Source: Paragonimus skrjabini miyazakii
Lineage: Eukaryota; Platyhelminthes; Trematoda; Plagiorchiida; Troglotrematidae
DNA length: 64,000 nt
Direction of reading: 5' to 3'
Assembly: GCA_014338405.1 (NCBI GenBank)
Contig: JTDE01021382.1
Span: 1-64,000 of the forward strand
Shown: positions 37,701 through 52,044 of the stretch, one piece after another
How positions within the stretch are numbered: position 1 is the first letter of the stretch
Layout: every line of letters starts with the position of its first letter
Notes under the pieces: model-generated
What the model was told of the DNA's origin: nothing
Databases searched by the model: none
The model's input: the letters and a program-made list of their open reading frames with translations, nothing else
Translations under genes and position numbers: made by a program

Positions 37701-40700
37701 GTTCTCTCTGACTGCATGTTTCCAGAATTTTTTTTCCGTTGACAGTTAATTAAAAACTTCGGTACCAATTTGCTTCCTTCCGAAAGCTAACCGTACATGC
37801 TACCATGTACCCTCAGTATGTTCACACAAATGCTACGGTTTATTAAGTTAAGCACTTTCGTCGCAGAATGATTTTTTCTTCTTGCCTTGGTTTAAAACCA
37901 ACTGTTGTGCTGTTTTATGAGTATTCTCTATTTCATTCCTTACTCATTTTGAAAATTCAAGGTTTAAGTACCATATGACATATAGTTTTAAAATGCCTTC
38001 TTCTTAGCTAATTAGACTAACATTTTAACTCATATATAGGTATTAGACTTCAATGGACCTAGTTGCAGTGCACATCTGTCCTCTTCCCTGTTTCCATTGT
38101 TATTTCTCTACTTCCCCACTTTACTAATCTCATATTTGTGTGTTATCCCTGTTACGACTGCTTGTTACTGATGAGTCCAGGCGAAAAGCTGGCATCTACC
38201 GGTCCCCGTTTTTTCTTTGCTGTGTTCGGATATATAGATAAAACCAATTGGCTCATACTTCAGACTTAATTTGTTGGGTTTTCGTTTCCTGACGCATTTC
38301 ACTTTTTATTTGCTACCACGAATTTACAAACATTTGTTTGAATACACTGTAGGTGGATGTCACTGTTACGCTCCATCGTTTATTGCACTGTTGCACAACA
38401 GGCGCGGAATTACACTGAGGATAAGTCCATAGGTCAAGAACCCTCTGTACAAAATGAAGTGTGTTGGAAATTAACGATTACTAGTAGGCAGCTGTGTCTT
38501 AGCTCTGCTCAAAAAAACGGGAGAATATAAGAAACAAAATATAGGAACAGCTACTAAATGGGAATGAATTTCGCAGTTTATTTATCTCGGGAACTGGAAA
38601 GCAAGAACCACAACTCAATGTGACAACGTGATAACCACCTGTTGTGCATGACTTAACGTGCATTGATGCGTAGAGCGGTTTAAAGAAATGGGATAAGCAC
38701 ACCTAGTCAGCTCTGATGTACATTTCCTGCAGCCATATTGCTAGAAACGTGTATGACAAGTAACATTCCTACAATGTGATTGAAATTGATGGTCAGAATT
38801 AGCAAACCGATCGTTAATTAAGTGTGAAGCTTTATCCTCAACACTATCAACAAAGTTGAATGTATAAGAAGCCCCAGCCTTGGTGGGAAAAAAACTGAGC
38901 CTTGTTACTCATCAGTAACTAACAAACAGCATGCGGTTTGCAAGATTTACGATGATAGCCAACTTTTTAACAAAGCGCGAGTTACCGAAACTTAATTATG
39001 ATTTCATCTAAGTAGCTTATAAGGAAAGGGTTGGCGCAGGAGATTGGTGTATTTCGATTGCTAACAAAATTTGGCATAACAGTACTGATGGAATTCTGAA
39101 GAGGACGACATGTGGATGAATTCATATAGGTCGCGCAGTACCTTATTTGGAAATCCATTTTTTGAAATTACCCTCAATTCAATACTAGTGTGTTTGCTGC
39201 TTAAAGTACCAGTTGATGGGAACTTTTGAAGTACAGAGTGTTGGTTGAAATACGCGGTATAGCGACAGAAGGTCGCATTTTCAGCAAAGACATGTAGGGA
39301 ACGAAAAGGTGCGAAGAAGTTTGTTATATTTGTCTATACTTACTCGTGTTGTTTCAATGATCATCAGGTGTTGCTCTCGAGTTTCGGTGATTCTTCACTG
39401 TCTGTTCTATACGTTCCACGGTTTAAATAGCCTTTAACTTATGTACTAAATGGCATGTGATTCGGACATCGTCAGACCTGAGCAACTGTAGAATCTCTAG
39501 CGTTGTCTCTTCTGTCTCAAACTGATTTCATAGTTTTGCTGTATTTTTTCATACATACAACAGAATTTAAACGTTCGGCATCGACCTACCACAAATCAAC
39601 ACCGGAGGGATTTTGTGAAGGCTGAATGGTTTACGGAAGTCAATTCTGCCATGTGAGACTTTTTAAGATTTTTTAACAAAATTTTGTTTATAACCTTCAG
39701 TCATTTGTCTGTTTTTTTTTCCAATTTTTGATTGAGTTTCTTCATGCTTGATGAAATGAATTTATGTGGCAACTTGATTTTTGATGGAATAACTATTTGT
39801 TTATCGATCCTATTGATAATATTCGTTTACCGTTCTCTGATTCATTTCTAGAGAGATCGCCGCTGATTTATGCTACATTACTTTCCCGTATGGTTACCGC
39901 TTCCGGGAAGCGTACCTACAAGTCAGTCGCAGTTTTTTCACCCCTTCTCCCTAACGTTCATCATGCTTGTGACACCTTAGTTACAGCAATCTTGTGCAAT
40001 GACGCTATTCACAACAGTCAGAGTTCAAAACATCAAAATCAACTTATAGGCTGTCTTCAAAATTCTTTTGAGATGCATTGACTTGTTTTGAATAAAAATT
40101 TGATAAGTTCGTATGTTTAGAGTGCACATACATCATCACATATCATATCTCCTATTGTTCACCTGAGTGATTCCCTCCGTGGATCATTGATCAGCTTACA
40201 TTCAGTGATGTTGATTTGTTATTTGCATGCCTATGAAGGTTGTCGATAGGATGCATGATCGAGATCTTTTTGCTCACTGCTTGCACTCTGACCCATCATT
40301 GACTAAGTGCCTGAGGTGTCATGATTGGGTAGGGTCTGTGTAAGTCGATCTTCTTACGTTATCCTCGCTACGGGATGGTCTATTTTTACTGCCTGGTTGG
40401 AACCATCTATCTCCGTTTATATTTTGTACACAGTCTTGTTATTAATAATCGACATCCTGGTAACGATCCAGACACCTCTGCCATTAACTCTACGCATAGC
40501 AACTTCAAACCGCTTGTTTGCTTGCAAAACTTGGAACATTAGCAACATTTCCGTGAAGTGGTTTGCCTTGAAGTGTGTTAACTTTTTGCTGGTGAACAGA
40601 TTATTTGAGTTTCGATCTCGACTCCTACTAGTAAAATGGTTTCACAGTATTTTTAAGTGCGGCAGTTTTTTCTGTCTCTAAGGTAATAACAGATGACCGG

Positions 40701-43700
40701 TGCTTCCGGAGTTTAGCTGTTTCCTGGCAATTCGAATGGAAATGCTTTTACTCAGTTGCACTAATTTCGATTGCTTTCCGGCACTTCGTTTAGGGAGAAA
40801 TGGTTACATGTTTGCTGTAGACTTGTTTTCTCATGCAATGGAAGTCTGATTTTGAATTACCAGGGAAAATTCATGGTTTCCAGTGGATTTTCGTCCAATT
40901 GTTCACTAAAGTGTACAGTTTCTTCAGTTGTACTCAGTTTCTTGTTGGAAAGTATTTGAGCAGCCAGGTCATCATGCCTCCTAACTTGTTGATACTCGCT
41001 GGGTTTGCTTATTGGCGAACGCTTCATTTTTAACTCCGAAACCTATTAGTCTCAAACGGAGTAGTTTCCGGTTTTGTGGGCGAGAAGAGTAAAGTATACG
41101 GCAGCACGAAGTCGCACGTTTGGCTTAACATGGCCTGCTACACAACGTCTAGTTCTGTATTGCGTTCCGGGCTTCTCGGCTAGAACCCGAAAGACGATGG
41201 GCATTCTTAGTTAGACTCGCCGGCAGAAATGGTAAAGAATAGATATTTATGATTGTGTCGTCGTGAAACGTTGTTTTCCTCTCACAGTCGTTTTATTTTC
41301 TTGCTGTTACCAGTCGTTGTGTTGCACGTGTTTGACTGTGAACAAACAGGAACGAAGGAGGTTGGAGATTTTAATTTTATCATGTAAGAAAACGTCAAGG
41401 CAAGAGAAATCCTATGTATTGATGTGCCACAATAAGGCGGATTATGCAACCATATATTGGATGTTCCTTCTGCATAACTGAGATTGGGAACAGCATGGAT
41501 TTTGTAATTTTTCTGTACGCACCCATACGTTTTGATGGAATGTTGATTAATATATTGTCGACGTGAGAGGATGCAAGTGTGCGCAAACCTGATCACCGAT
41601 TTCTCGGCGGTTGTCGGAACCTGCATTTTCCTCTCAGACGTGTAAATAACTACGAAAAACATGTTTCGTTTAAATGCAATAATTAACGCAATTACAGTGA
41701 TGTAATTGGACTGCATGTATATGAAGACTGGCATTAAAATCAGTGAATTGACGGCTTTGAAGTGGTAAATTCTAAACTTTCACAGGATCAGGATGTAGTC
41801 TAATGCACAAGGCACCGCTTTAATTTGCCACTTAGGGCGGTGGCCCTCTCATGTTTTATCGTTAACGTTTCATGTGCACTTTCTCCTGCTCACGTAATTA
41901 TCACGAGAAGCAATACATTATGGATTGATATCATTGATGACTGCCGCACAATTCCAGGAGGAGTATCAGGCTGCTCTAGTACAGAACTAAAAGGAGGCTA
42001 GGGATAGGCCCTAATTTCTCACAATGCGTTTATCTCTTAACTCAAGTATCCGAAATCCAGATGCTTAGTCCTCGCAAACAAACAGCCAATTTGTAACTTT
42101 GTATAAGACATCTCCAACACAACTTGTGGCTTTCATTGCCCCTTCGTTAATTGCACTTACCTGATACCCAAGTCAGTCAAAATTATGTATACTACTGGAC
42201 CCGGTTAACTTCACTGTTCTACCGTCTCCATCCGCAGGCTGTGTAAGTCTTAGGAGCTCAACCTTGGAGACGAACGTGATCTGTAATGACTACCATTTTG
42301 CTTTCTTTTTGTCAAGCAATCGGCTGTGCATTTCACACCCCTCACTTCCATCAACTGGATCATCGGCAAGGAGTATTTTCTACCTAGCGGACGATTAGTT
42401 GTCTTTCTGCGTACTTGTTTCAACCACCTAAGTCTGTGCATCCTTAATGGTTGAACAGATGAACTTGAAATATTAAAATAGTTCCCATAGTATAATTGAT
42501 ACCGCTTTTAAGGTCAAACTGTAAGTGTCTCGGTTTATAGTAGGTGTGTCTGTTAGGTGAACAGCTTGTGACGTTAAATCTTTGACATCACGATTTGCTT
42601 TAAATTTAATGTTCATATCTTCATCTATGGTTATGTGTGCTGTTAAGAACAGCACAGAGTTTGAGTTTGTGGCTTCTGTGTTGTGCGACAGTTTGAACTC
42701 CATATAAAATTTCCTCTTGGTCGCTCTCTTATATCTTCTAATCCATTTCTCTCTCACCATCTGTTGCGGGGTACTATATAAGGTTGGCTTATTTTGTAGG
42801 TAATACATATGCTACCTTTTGCTCTGTGCAGTTCACTTCATTCGTTCGGTTTCTACGTGGAACGTATTCTCCTGAAAGTGTTATCTCCAACTGTCCAGCC
42901 GCATCCTCGCGGAAAACAGTGTCAAGACAATTAATGTCTACCTCAGCGTCTGCACAGTCGATTCTCAATCGCTCCCGCTCGCAGTCGCAAGTTGCTTCAA
43001 CCTTCTCCTCTCCTTCCGTTCGACCTGATTCGCAGTGTGTAGAACCTGCTTTGGCCCTATCACTCCGTCCTGATTACATCATTTGTCTGAAGGTAATGTT
43101 TCACCCTTTGTTACATAATGGTGTTCAACAGCATCTGTCGTATTCTTCTCATATTTGATTCAGCAGAACTGTCTAGTTGAATATACATTCGACATTTGTA
43201 CATTTCACAGAATGTTCGTGAGCTTCAGTATGTTGCGGTGTACATGCGCTCCGAATATCCATTTATCCAAGTAACCATAATGTATGGTCACTTGAGCTGA
43301 CATGAGTGACTGTCATGTTTACCGGATCACCTTCTATGCAATTGTTCCCTGTGGATACTCCCGTAATGAGTTTAGGGTAATGTTCTGTATAGTAGAAAGA
43401 TTCAAAACACGCCATTATTATTATTAATACTGCTATTGCTGTTATGTTACAACATAAGGGATTGTAAAGTATAAAGGATTACATAGCGAGATGTGAACTT
43501 TGTAGCAAGCACGACTCAAGTCAGGTAAAGGAAACGATGATGCTGACAGAACTTTCGGAAAGACCCTGACAACTAGTTGTGGCCGATTTATTCACACTCA
43601 TTGTGAAACAGTAACTGGTAGACTATTTCTCGGATTATTTTGAAATTGACTGGCTAAGTATTGTCACTAAAGTTGTAGTCGTCAATAAACTGCGTGCTTA

Positions 43701-46700
43701 TTTCGCTCGCTGTGGCATAATGGAGGTTTTCTTATCTGATAATGAATCTGTTTGTGTCTGCAGAGTTCAAGACGTTCGCAGTTTGAGCAACAAACGAGCA
43801 GTCCATGTCATAGTCGGTCAAACGGGAATGCTGAAGTCGCAGTTAAGGCTGCTAAAATATTGCTACAGATTGCCAAAGAATCGGAAGACAACGCTTATCT
43901 AATGCTTCTAGAAAGTAGAAACATGCTAAATGAAACCATCGGATACAAAACGACGCAGCGAATGTTTGAGCGAAGGACGCTAACAAAATTGCCGATGACG
44001 TCTAAACTGTTACGCTGCGACCTATTAGACAGGTCAAATGTTTAAGGGAACCTACAACGACGCAGAATTCAACAAAAAATTTACTATGGTCAGGTGGCTC
44101 GGGAACTTGCAAGCTGTAAACCAAGAGATGAGGTGTGGGTATATTGTGTCCCTGAGAGCCCGAGACAGTAGGCACGTATTGTGGTGATCGTGGACATAGG
44201 TCGTGTGATGTTGACGTGTACGAGGTGGTGAAAGGAAATCGTATGCACTTGAGAGAGCGGATTACGCCAGAATAGGAGATCCGTGATGCAAGCCACTAGA
44301 AGGCATCAAGAACAAGAACTGTGTAGGCTTATCAGAAAGGAAAGGACGAAATGAGATTGAACTGGAACGGTTTCCTGATTGGGGAGGGTTAGGCTAGTCA
44401 GAGTTCACGTACAAGCTGATGTAGACGAAATTGAGGTCGATCGACGCCAACCAATCAGAAACGGCATTCAGCTGTTGCACTGAATTTGTTTGTAAGTGCG
44501 GACTAAAACAAGTTGTTTGAATGCGTATCAGGTTTAAACAATGGAGTTGCTCGAAGCGGGATCATTGGAAGTAATGACGAACTGGTCAATCAAAACATAA
44601 GAAGGTTTGTCGCCCAACAACAGTCGTAAATACTGTTGTTCCTCTATAAAAAAGATGCTATTTTTTTTCAAATAAATTGAGATTGCTTAGTGCCGCCCAG
44701 ACTACTGTTGTTTCAGTTTTCTCGATCTGGTAGCCCAGCGCACCACAGTACCAGCGAAAATCGACCGGTTGGCAGGCATGAACGATCATTTAAGCTCCGG
44801 TGCAACCGATCGCGTATGGTTCTTAAACAACAGAAAATATTGTGCTATAGCGGTTATGTTGGGGAGAGTATCGCATACATAGGCAACATAAAGGAATTAG
44901 TAGTTGTAAAAAAGCTGGCAGTCAAGTGTTGTCATATAGTTAGTAATAAATGCGACCAGTCCTGATAATCGTCAAACAAAAAATTTCCGCTCGAACGCTT
45001 ATCAATTTAAAAACGTTTTTTGCTCATCGGTAGCATCTGAGAACTGACGCAATCAGGGGTCACATAGAAACAAAATGATTTTTCATTGTGAGACAGTCGA
45101 CAATTGTTTCGATAAGCTAACTTAGTCAAAAAGTAATTTTGCGTCAAGAGTCGTACATGACTCCGCTATACGTGACAATAACGGTTTCATAAGAATGTAT
45201 GTCTACTTAGTGACTGGTATTTGTCTGTGTAGTGGTAACTAAGTACAGTTCTCCATCGTTTTGACATCACTCTAGACTTTCGTCATTTTTTTTGTCAGAA
45301 CTTATTATATAGTCGTTTGTTCAAACGTGTCTTCATTATCCCCGAGGTCTCTTAACCGATACTGTTGACTCTGCTACAGTTCTCGATGGGAACACGAACA
45401 AGTATTCTGTAATAGAGTGTGAAAGGTATGAAAAATAATTTGCATCGTTTTCACGTAAATAAAAATTGTTTTTACACTGTTGTTTCTAAGGTGATCGTAC
45501 TCAATTCATGAATAGTTCTTACTGACCCGTTTCTATGCACTTGAACCAGTCTCGATGTTATCCTTGTGCACCGTTACTTTTGGGGGAAAACTGTGGTGTT
45601 ATAACGAGAAAGAACTGTGTGCTAATTTTATGTGTATATAGTATAACAGTCGGCGCCAACTGGGTTGTTGAATTATGTGAATACGCACGTTCTGATTACT
45701 ACCGGACCCGATTGCGACCGATTCCGCGAAAGCCTGCATACCATACTTTGTAATTGCACCTTTTTAGGTCACTTTCCTGATTGAGTGGTTTGGTGACTAG
45801 ACTAAACCAAACAACTTCGGGTGCCGTTCTCGATTTAATTTTATTGTTAAAAGTTTGCTTCAAGTGCACATCTGTTACGATCATCCACCGATTGCACAGC
45901 CAACCAAAATCTGCTGTGCACTTGTTTACTAAGTGTTTTTTTTTAAATTGTAGCGGTCTGTTAAACTATCTATCTCCATAATCCGTTTCGTGATCTTTCC
46001 AAACCACTTCTCACAACATTCTTCTGGTTATCTATCCTCCGTGTTTGTGAACTCACTCTGTCTCACTCGATCGTATTCAAACGCAATTCTTTCCATCATC
46101 CTTTTTAGCGTTTTGTTCTCGAGGTGAAAGACGATCCATTCGAAAGTCAACTCAGTGACAATTACATGGTAAGTCTGGTATTCAGTTGACTTAGATCGGT
46201 TATTAATGCATTTCTTGAGATCCTGATCCGGCACTTTTTATATTCACAATATGAATTGTTTAGATTCGTAATCTGATTTTATCTTGCCAGAGCAGGTTTT
46301 CAATCAGTCATATGGTTTATAACATCCTGTTGGATCTTGTATTTGCTGTGAACAACGATTTCTCTTTTGAGTCCATTAGTAGAGACTAGCAATGGTTGTT
46401 AAGACATAATGTGATATAATTACGACGTCTCACCGTTTTATAATTGTCATCTAAGATCTTGAAACAGGTTGGGTTCTCGCATACTTCCTGTAAATGCTGT
46501 TAACATCTGCACTGATGTGCAGTTTTCACTGAACCTGAGATAAACTTCACAAACGACTCACAAATGAGATTTTGACTACTGACTTCGGCTTCTGTTTCTA
46601 TGCTATTTCTGTGGTGGGATATGTAGTCGACGCTCATTGGGTCCGCACGCCTGGTGAGTGATAGTTTGCAATGATATTTGGCTGGTTCTTTTTGAGCCTA

Positions 46701-49700
46701 CTTCAACTCATTTGAACAGGCCACTTTCATTCCTCTTCTCTCTAGGTTCTCCTAAGTGAACAAATTAACCACGAGCAACGCATTGCTACACTTCGTAGCA
46801 AACTCAGTGCACCTGGTTTACGACTCACCGGTGAGTCATTCGTCTATGTGTTTTGGACGTTCTGTAGTTTACTGTGTTGTTGTATACAGTTCTTGACGGC
46901 GTGGTCTTCTCTGTTCAGATGCCGATCGACTAGCATGTTTTGCTCGTTTGGAAGAGCAGCGTGCGAGCGAATATCGCACCCGTGTTCTCCAGTTCAAACA
47001 AGAATTCCCCGCTAGCAATGAGTTATTCAGTTGGACTTTGGATGATGTACGCTTACGTTCGTTGACCGATCACGCATTCTCCTCACCTGAACAAATGGTG
47101 GAAAAGATCCATCAGATGGATTCGTGCAGGTAGCCTTGGTATTCTTGTGCCTATCTTGCTTTACACTTTGTTATAACAATTCAACACACCGAGTGTAGAC
47201 AAGTTCGACTTGTGTTTGTGTGATTGTTGCATTTTATTTCGCCATCGTTTGTTATTTACTTTATCTTTTCCATTTGTTAATTTGATCGTCTCGTGCACCT
47301 CTGTTGTATGTTTTGGCAACAGTGTGGCAGTCAATTTTTTCTGATAATTTCCCGATTTTAACAATGTTTACCAGATATACTTTTCAGGTAAACTTTCGGC
47401 GGCCCATCAGTGTATCACCACTAGACTCCTGCAGTTTATCTCAACTGATTGGTGGTATGTACACTGGCAAAACTAGGCAGTTGTCATGAGGTCGTCTTTT
47501 GAACATACAGTTGCGGGTTGTATTTTGAACGAATTTAAAACAATTGTCTGCGTACTGGTATTTTGATTGTAGATACCAGCATCGACATGATAACTAAGTG
47601 TCAGGATCTCTTGATTGCCCTTGTGTTGGTTTGCGCAATCTGACGGTATCTAGCTCAAATGGTGACAAAACACCCCGCCATTTAAAAACTGATAACTTTG
47701 TCTACCTAGACACGGGTCTTGTATATGTCCTGAAAAAAGCATTTTTGCATTTTCTCGACATCATGTTATATTACATTAGCAAACGTTTGTTCATATCCAC
47801 ACTAGTGGATTTAACACTAGCACTACTGGAACTCGCCGATTTAACGTCGGATCTCCATCGTGCCTGGTATTCAATCCATTGTTTGGTTTCCAGACACCCA
47901 TGTTAGCTCTAACTTACCTAGCTGTTTATCTTTTGTTGTCTATTTCAATATATTTCTGGTATAACGTTATTTCATTCCTTGATATATACATAGTGGAAGT
48001 AAATTATATGTTCATTCTTCTGACAGAGCTCGAGCTTTGACGTTGATGTTCTAGATCCGTTTTGTGAGTATACATCTATACCTTTGCAACTTCAAAAAAA
48101 GAATGTAACTTCGAAAAGAGTTTCTATAAGTTCAAATAAAAATCACGCAAAATCTTTCTATCGGGATTGGTTGCGAGATCGGTTAAAGCAACACGTAGAG
48201 CAGCCGACGATGATCGACGGACATAATTTCAGTGCGTTCTCCCACCCTATAAACGAGTTGTCTGTTGTGTACTACCGATGACCGATCGATACTTCCTCAG
48301 ACTCGAAGAGAAGAAAAGTTTCAAATGCGTCGTACAATGCGACGCACAACATGCTGTACATGCGTGACCAAACACATCAACAATTACTAGGTCACTTTTG
48401 AAACTATCGCACTGATGGTGTTCTCGATTGAAGAGCAAATGAAGACTATGAGCAAATGTGAAAGTTTCGAACAAATGTCAAGGGACTATTTTTGCAATCA
48501 TGAACTATTTGAATCAGAAAGTACCTTAACGTGATTTCATGATGACGTCTGCGTCCGCACGTATACTGAATTCCAGGTCACCAGGTTGTTTCTCACAAAG
48601 CACGATGGATCATTCGGATTGAAACTTAAGCTGAACAATACACGAAAGCCTGGTCAGCTCAATTCAGGTGTTTTTAATCCTTTCACGGGTTCTCATGTGT
48701 CTGGGCTACTAGCTCTCCGAATTCATCGAGGATTGATGACCTCATTTATTCTGAGTACGCATAGAACCAATTCAACGACTTATTAATAGGGCTGCTTAGT
48801 AAGCCACGTAATCAAACGACTGTGGTGAATCAACACTATTGCAACCCCAGAGTAATCACGTGGAGAGGCCATTCTGTGTTGGACAGTATACTGTGGCTCA
48901 TATGCTGTTCCGCGACAGTAATAAATGATTTGGAGTTGATATGATGTGAATGCATACGAGTGTGCAATTTCGAATGTGAATGTGTGAACGACTATCTTGG
49001 GGTTACCATAAAGTAGTTTGTCTGAAGTTATGTTAGCGAACACTCATCACAGTTGTTTTGATGAGCAGCTTCGTTACTAACTCATGTGTTGCTTCCACGC
49101 ATACATTAGAACCACAGTTGTCAAGGTCCCCTCAAGGAGTTGTGAAGGCTCATAACCCAGGTGCATGCGAATCCGTGTCAATATTGGGGACAAATCAGCT
49201 TGTGGTATACGGATTCCCTGCACAGACTTACGAGCAAGACTATCCATTCGTTCCTCAACCGAACAACAATCACATGTTCATGTACAGTTCATACAAACTT
49301 CCCTGCAACACAAAGAAACGCCTTCTGCAGCTTACAACGGTGGAGATTACTGGTTAAAAATCGCTTAGATTATTGGTGTGATAAAAAATACTGTTATTAT
49401 ATAGATCAGAAGGAACAATAATTCAGGTTTCTCTCGTTTTGCGCACGGTGACCGTCGTTTCACAGTGTGGTATCACGGATTAGTAGATGCTCGACGCTGG
49501 TTTTGCGGAGTATGTAATCAAGACTGGAGGCCAAATTCCATAGGAGGTTTCATGGACTATTTTAAGGAATCATGTGGATGGATAGTAAATCACGCTAAAC
49601 AACATTTACTTAAAATCGTTGACGAAACAAGTGCCCGAAAATAAAGTCGATCGAAAATGGCAAGCATGTTTATTTTTTACTTCTAATATCAGATGTGTTG

Positions 49701-51994
49701 GGCAAATTCAGTGTTATCAGGCTGAAGGACGTTATGTCTTATGGACTTAAAAGCAAACTGAAATCCTTACTACACACTTAATTTTGAAATTGCATCGGAA
49801 GGAACACAAACACAGATAACCATCACTAATGGTAGTAGAAAGAATTTACGCGTCATTGGTGCAGTGAATAATAAGAGCACCATGACTTACATTGTAAAAA
49901 GAGAAACATTCACTGCAAAGCTATTGAAACAGGATTCTCGGCGAACTGTTAACGGATGACGATAAGTCATTTGTCATCATCTGTAACAATGTACCTTATC
50001 ACGCCTGTTACAGAAAGAATGATACTACCCAGATCGGCACCGTCTTAAACTGTTGTTAACCCCACTGAAACGATATGGAGAGCCATTAAAGGACATACCC
50101 ACGCTCATGCTCAACACCGGATGTTATCGCTTATCTAACTCATTCCACTCTGTCATCACCTGGTAGGAAACCAAGAACAGCCTACATATATTTCCCAGAC
50201 TACAGCGATGCATTTGAATACGTTCAAAGAGAGACACCACTTCCAGTTCTCAGAGAATCTGGACTTTGAACTTCAACTGTTTAGCTTTTGCGCGATTACC
50301 TTACAAATCGAAACCACTTTATAGAACTCAGTGTTCAAGCCTCATCGTCATAATCACCGAGTCTTGTGTTCTACAGGGCATAATCTTTTCTCATTTTCAT
50401 TTTCTATCACATCCACGCTATTCGGTATTTACACACTCGTAATTAAATATGCGGATGTTGGGTATCAAACACCCGAGTAGATTTTCTTATCCTGCCCTAC
50501 TGGACAGTTTATCCGAGTCAACAAGTTGGTCAGAGTTCCTCGGTTTGTCTCGTAACACATCCAAACATGCCGGCATTCTGTTTTCGTCTGTCAAAAAAAT
50601 CAGTATGAGAAGCCTTGTAATACCTGCTCCGCTTTTTATGTAAATAATGTACTCTTACTTTCACTGGTTTCTGGTAAATCTTTGCGAACCGCTTTGAGTG
50701 GCAACGTCACACGGTCACTTTAAGCTATAAGTGTTTTCGCCAAATTTCGGGGGCGCTTGTTTTATCTCCGGCACTTAAATTCTCTCACCATTCCACAACA
50801 CTTGGTCAATCAGATTGTGTTAACTAAACGTCACGCGGCACTGTACTTCGTTTTCATAATAACCTAGGTACATAGAAGATATGTTGTGATCGGTGTACTT
50901 TTATTTTTCATATACATGTTTCAATAGCTTAATACCTTATGTGTTCCTGACACTTTTCGGTGTTCGGCTTAGAGGGTAATATGCGGTAGCATTGACATTT
51001 CCGTCTAGAATACACCAGACTTCAGCGTTGCGTTGGAAGCTCGAAAGGTCAAGTTAGATGATTCGGCCAAGTGTGTTGGTGATTTCGTGAGTTACAATTA
51101 GGTTTCGTTGATGTGCACACTAACTGTTTTTTTGTTTTTAACCGAACCTGAGAGTTTTATGGGGCTATACGATACACTCGGTTCTATTGCGAAGTTGCAA
51201 ATACGCGAGTAAACAATCCAATCGCATGATTTATCTAACAAAAGGATATCAAAATTAAGCACGTTAACCTTTTTCCTACTGTTCAGCTTGGGCTTCAGTC
51301 CGAGTGATCCGTCGTGCTTTGTGAGAGACAACCTAGTTAACAAGTCCGCTACTGAGGGACTGAGGTGGCTGTCATGACTAGGCTGATTAGGTGACCGGAC
51401 GTGTCACAGCAATAGGCGGCCTATCGTGTCTAACCGTTAGTGAATTAAATCGATGTTTATCACTTAATGTTGAGTGTCTGCTCGAACGACTTGTCAGAAG
51501 CTTTGACGCCCCCTCCGAACTGGCAACCAGCATTCAGTGATGAACGCATGGTGCATACCTCGTGTACCTTCTATAATTTCTGGTGATTACTGTCACTTTC
51601 ATGAGCTTCTGTTACTTCTAAACCTGGTATGCTACAGATGGAATTGACTAGCATACTTCACTGGAGTTTACCGGCTTGAATAACGCGGCTATGGAAAACG
51701 TTGATTTCGTTATTGGAAGGACTCTGCCCCGAGTCAATGTTTCACTCAGTAGTAAAGGCTAGCCCTTATTTAGAAGCTCAGTGAACGAGGCGTTAGTATA
51801 TGTTTTTCGTTACTATTGCACGCAACAGGTGCGCTGCTGTACTCCTATAACTTCTAACATGTACAAGTTCTTTTCATCCCGGGTTACCACGCCGTCAGCT
51901 GCCAGGTAATAGAACTACTCCGGATTTGAGGTCATCTTGTTGTCGATTTCTTGTTTATTAGAGGAACAGCTATTCGGTGACTATAAAAATGGTT

Positions 51995-52044
<50 letters not shown>

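Larger units (their letters stand above)
34654..38352 (+). other. Intron 11 (3.7 kb)
   Basis: It holds the coding-like antisense stretch at 36,948-37,311 and the inverted-repeat element at 37,317. The rest is unrecognised. Confidence 0.55.
48583..51334 (+). mobile_element. TIR DNA transposon with decayed DDE transposase
   Basis: The 55-bp ends (48,583-48,637 and the reverse complement of 51,280-51,334) start AGGTTGT and agree at about 48 of 55 positions, with nearly all differences being transitions. Inside, the plus strand holds a broken transposase (49,440-50,135). The length of 2.75 kb suits an autonomous ancestor. No clear target-site duplication was found. Confidence 0.75.

Noticed and set aside
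40325..40681. 118-codon plus-strand frame with hydrophobic stretches
   Set aside because: T-rich intronic DNA yields hydrophobic codons; no splice support or homology.
41282..41734. 150-codon minus-strand open frame
   Set aside because: Composition is uninformative and no motif was seen; length alone is not convincing in AT-rich intron.
43414..43430. Short ATT repeat as CRISPR or satellite
   Set aside because: Simple microsatellite; no spaced repeats anywhere in the window.
47388..47460. Candidate exon after TTTTCAG with GTATGT donor
   Set aside because: Joining it in the required phase creates a stop; exon 18 joins exon 19 perfectly instead.
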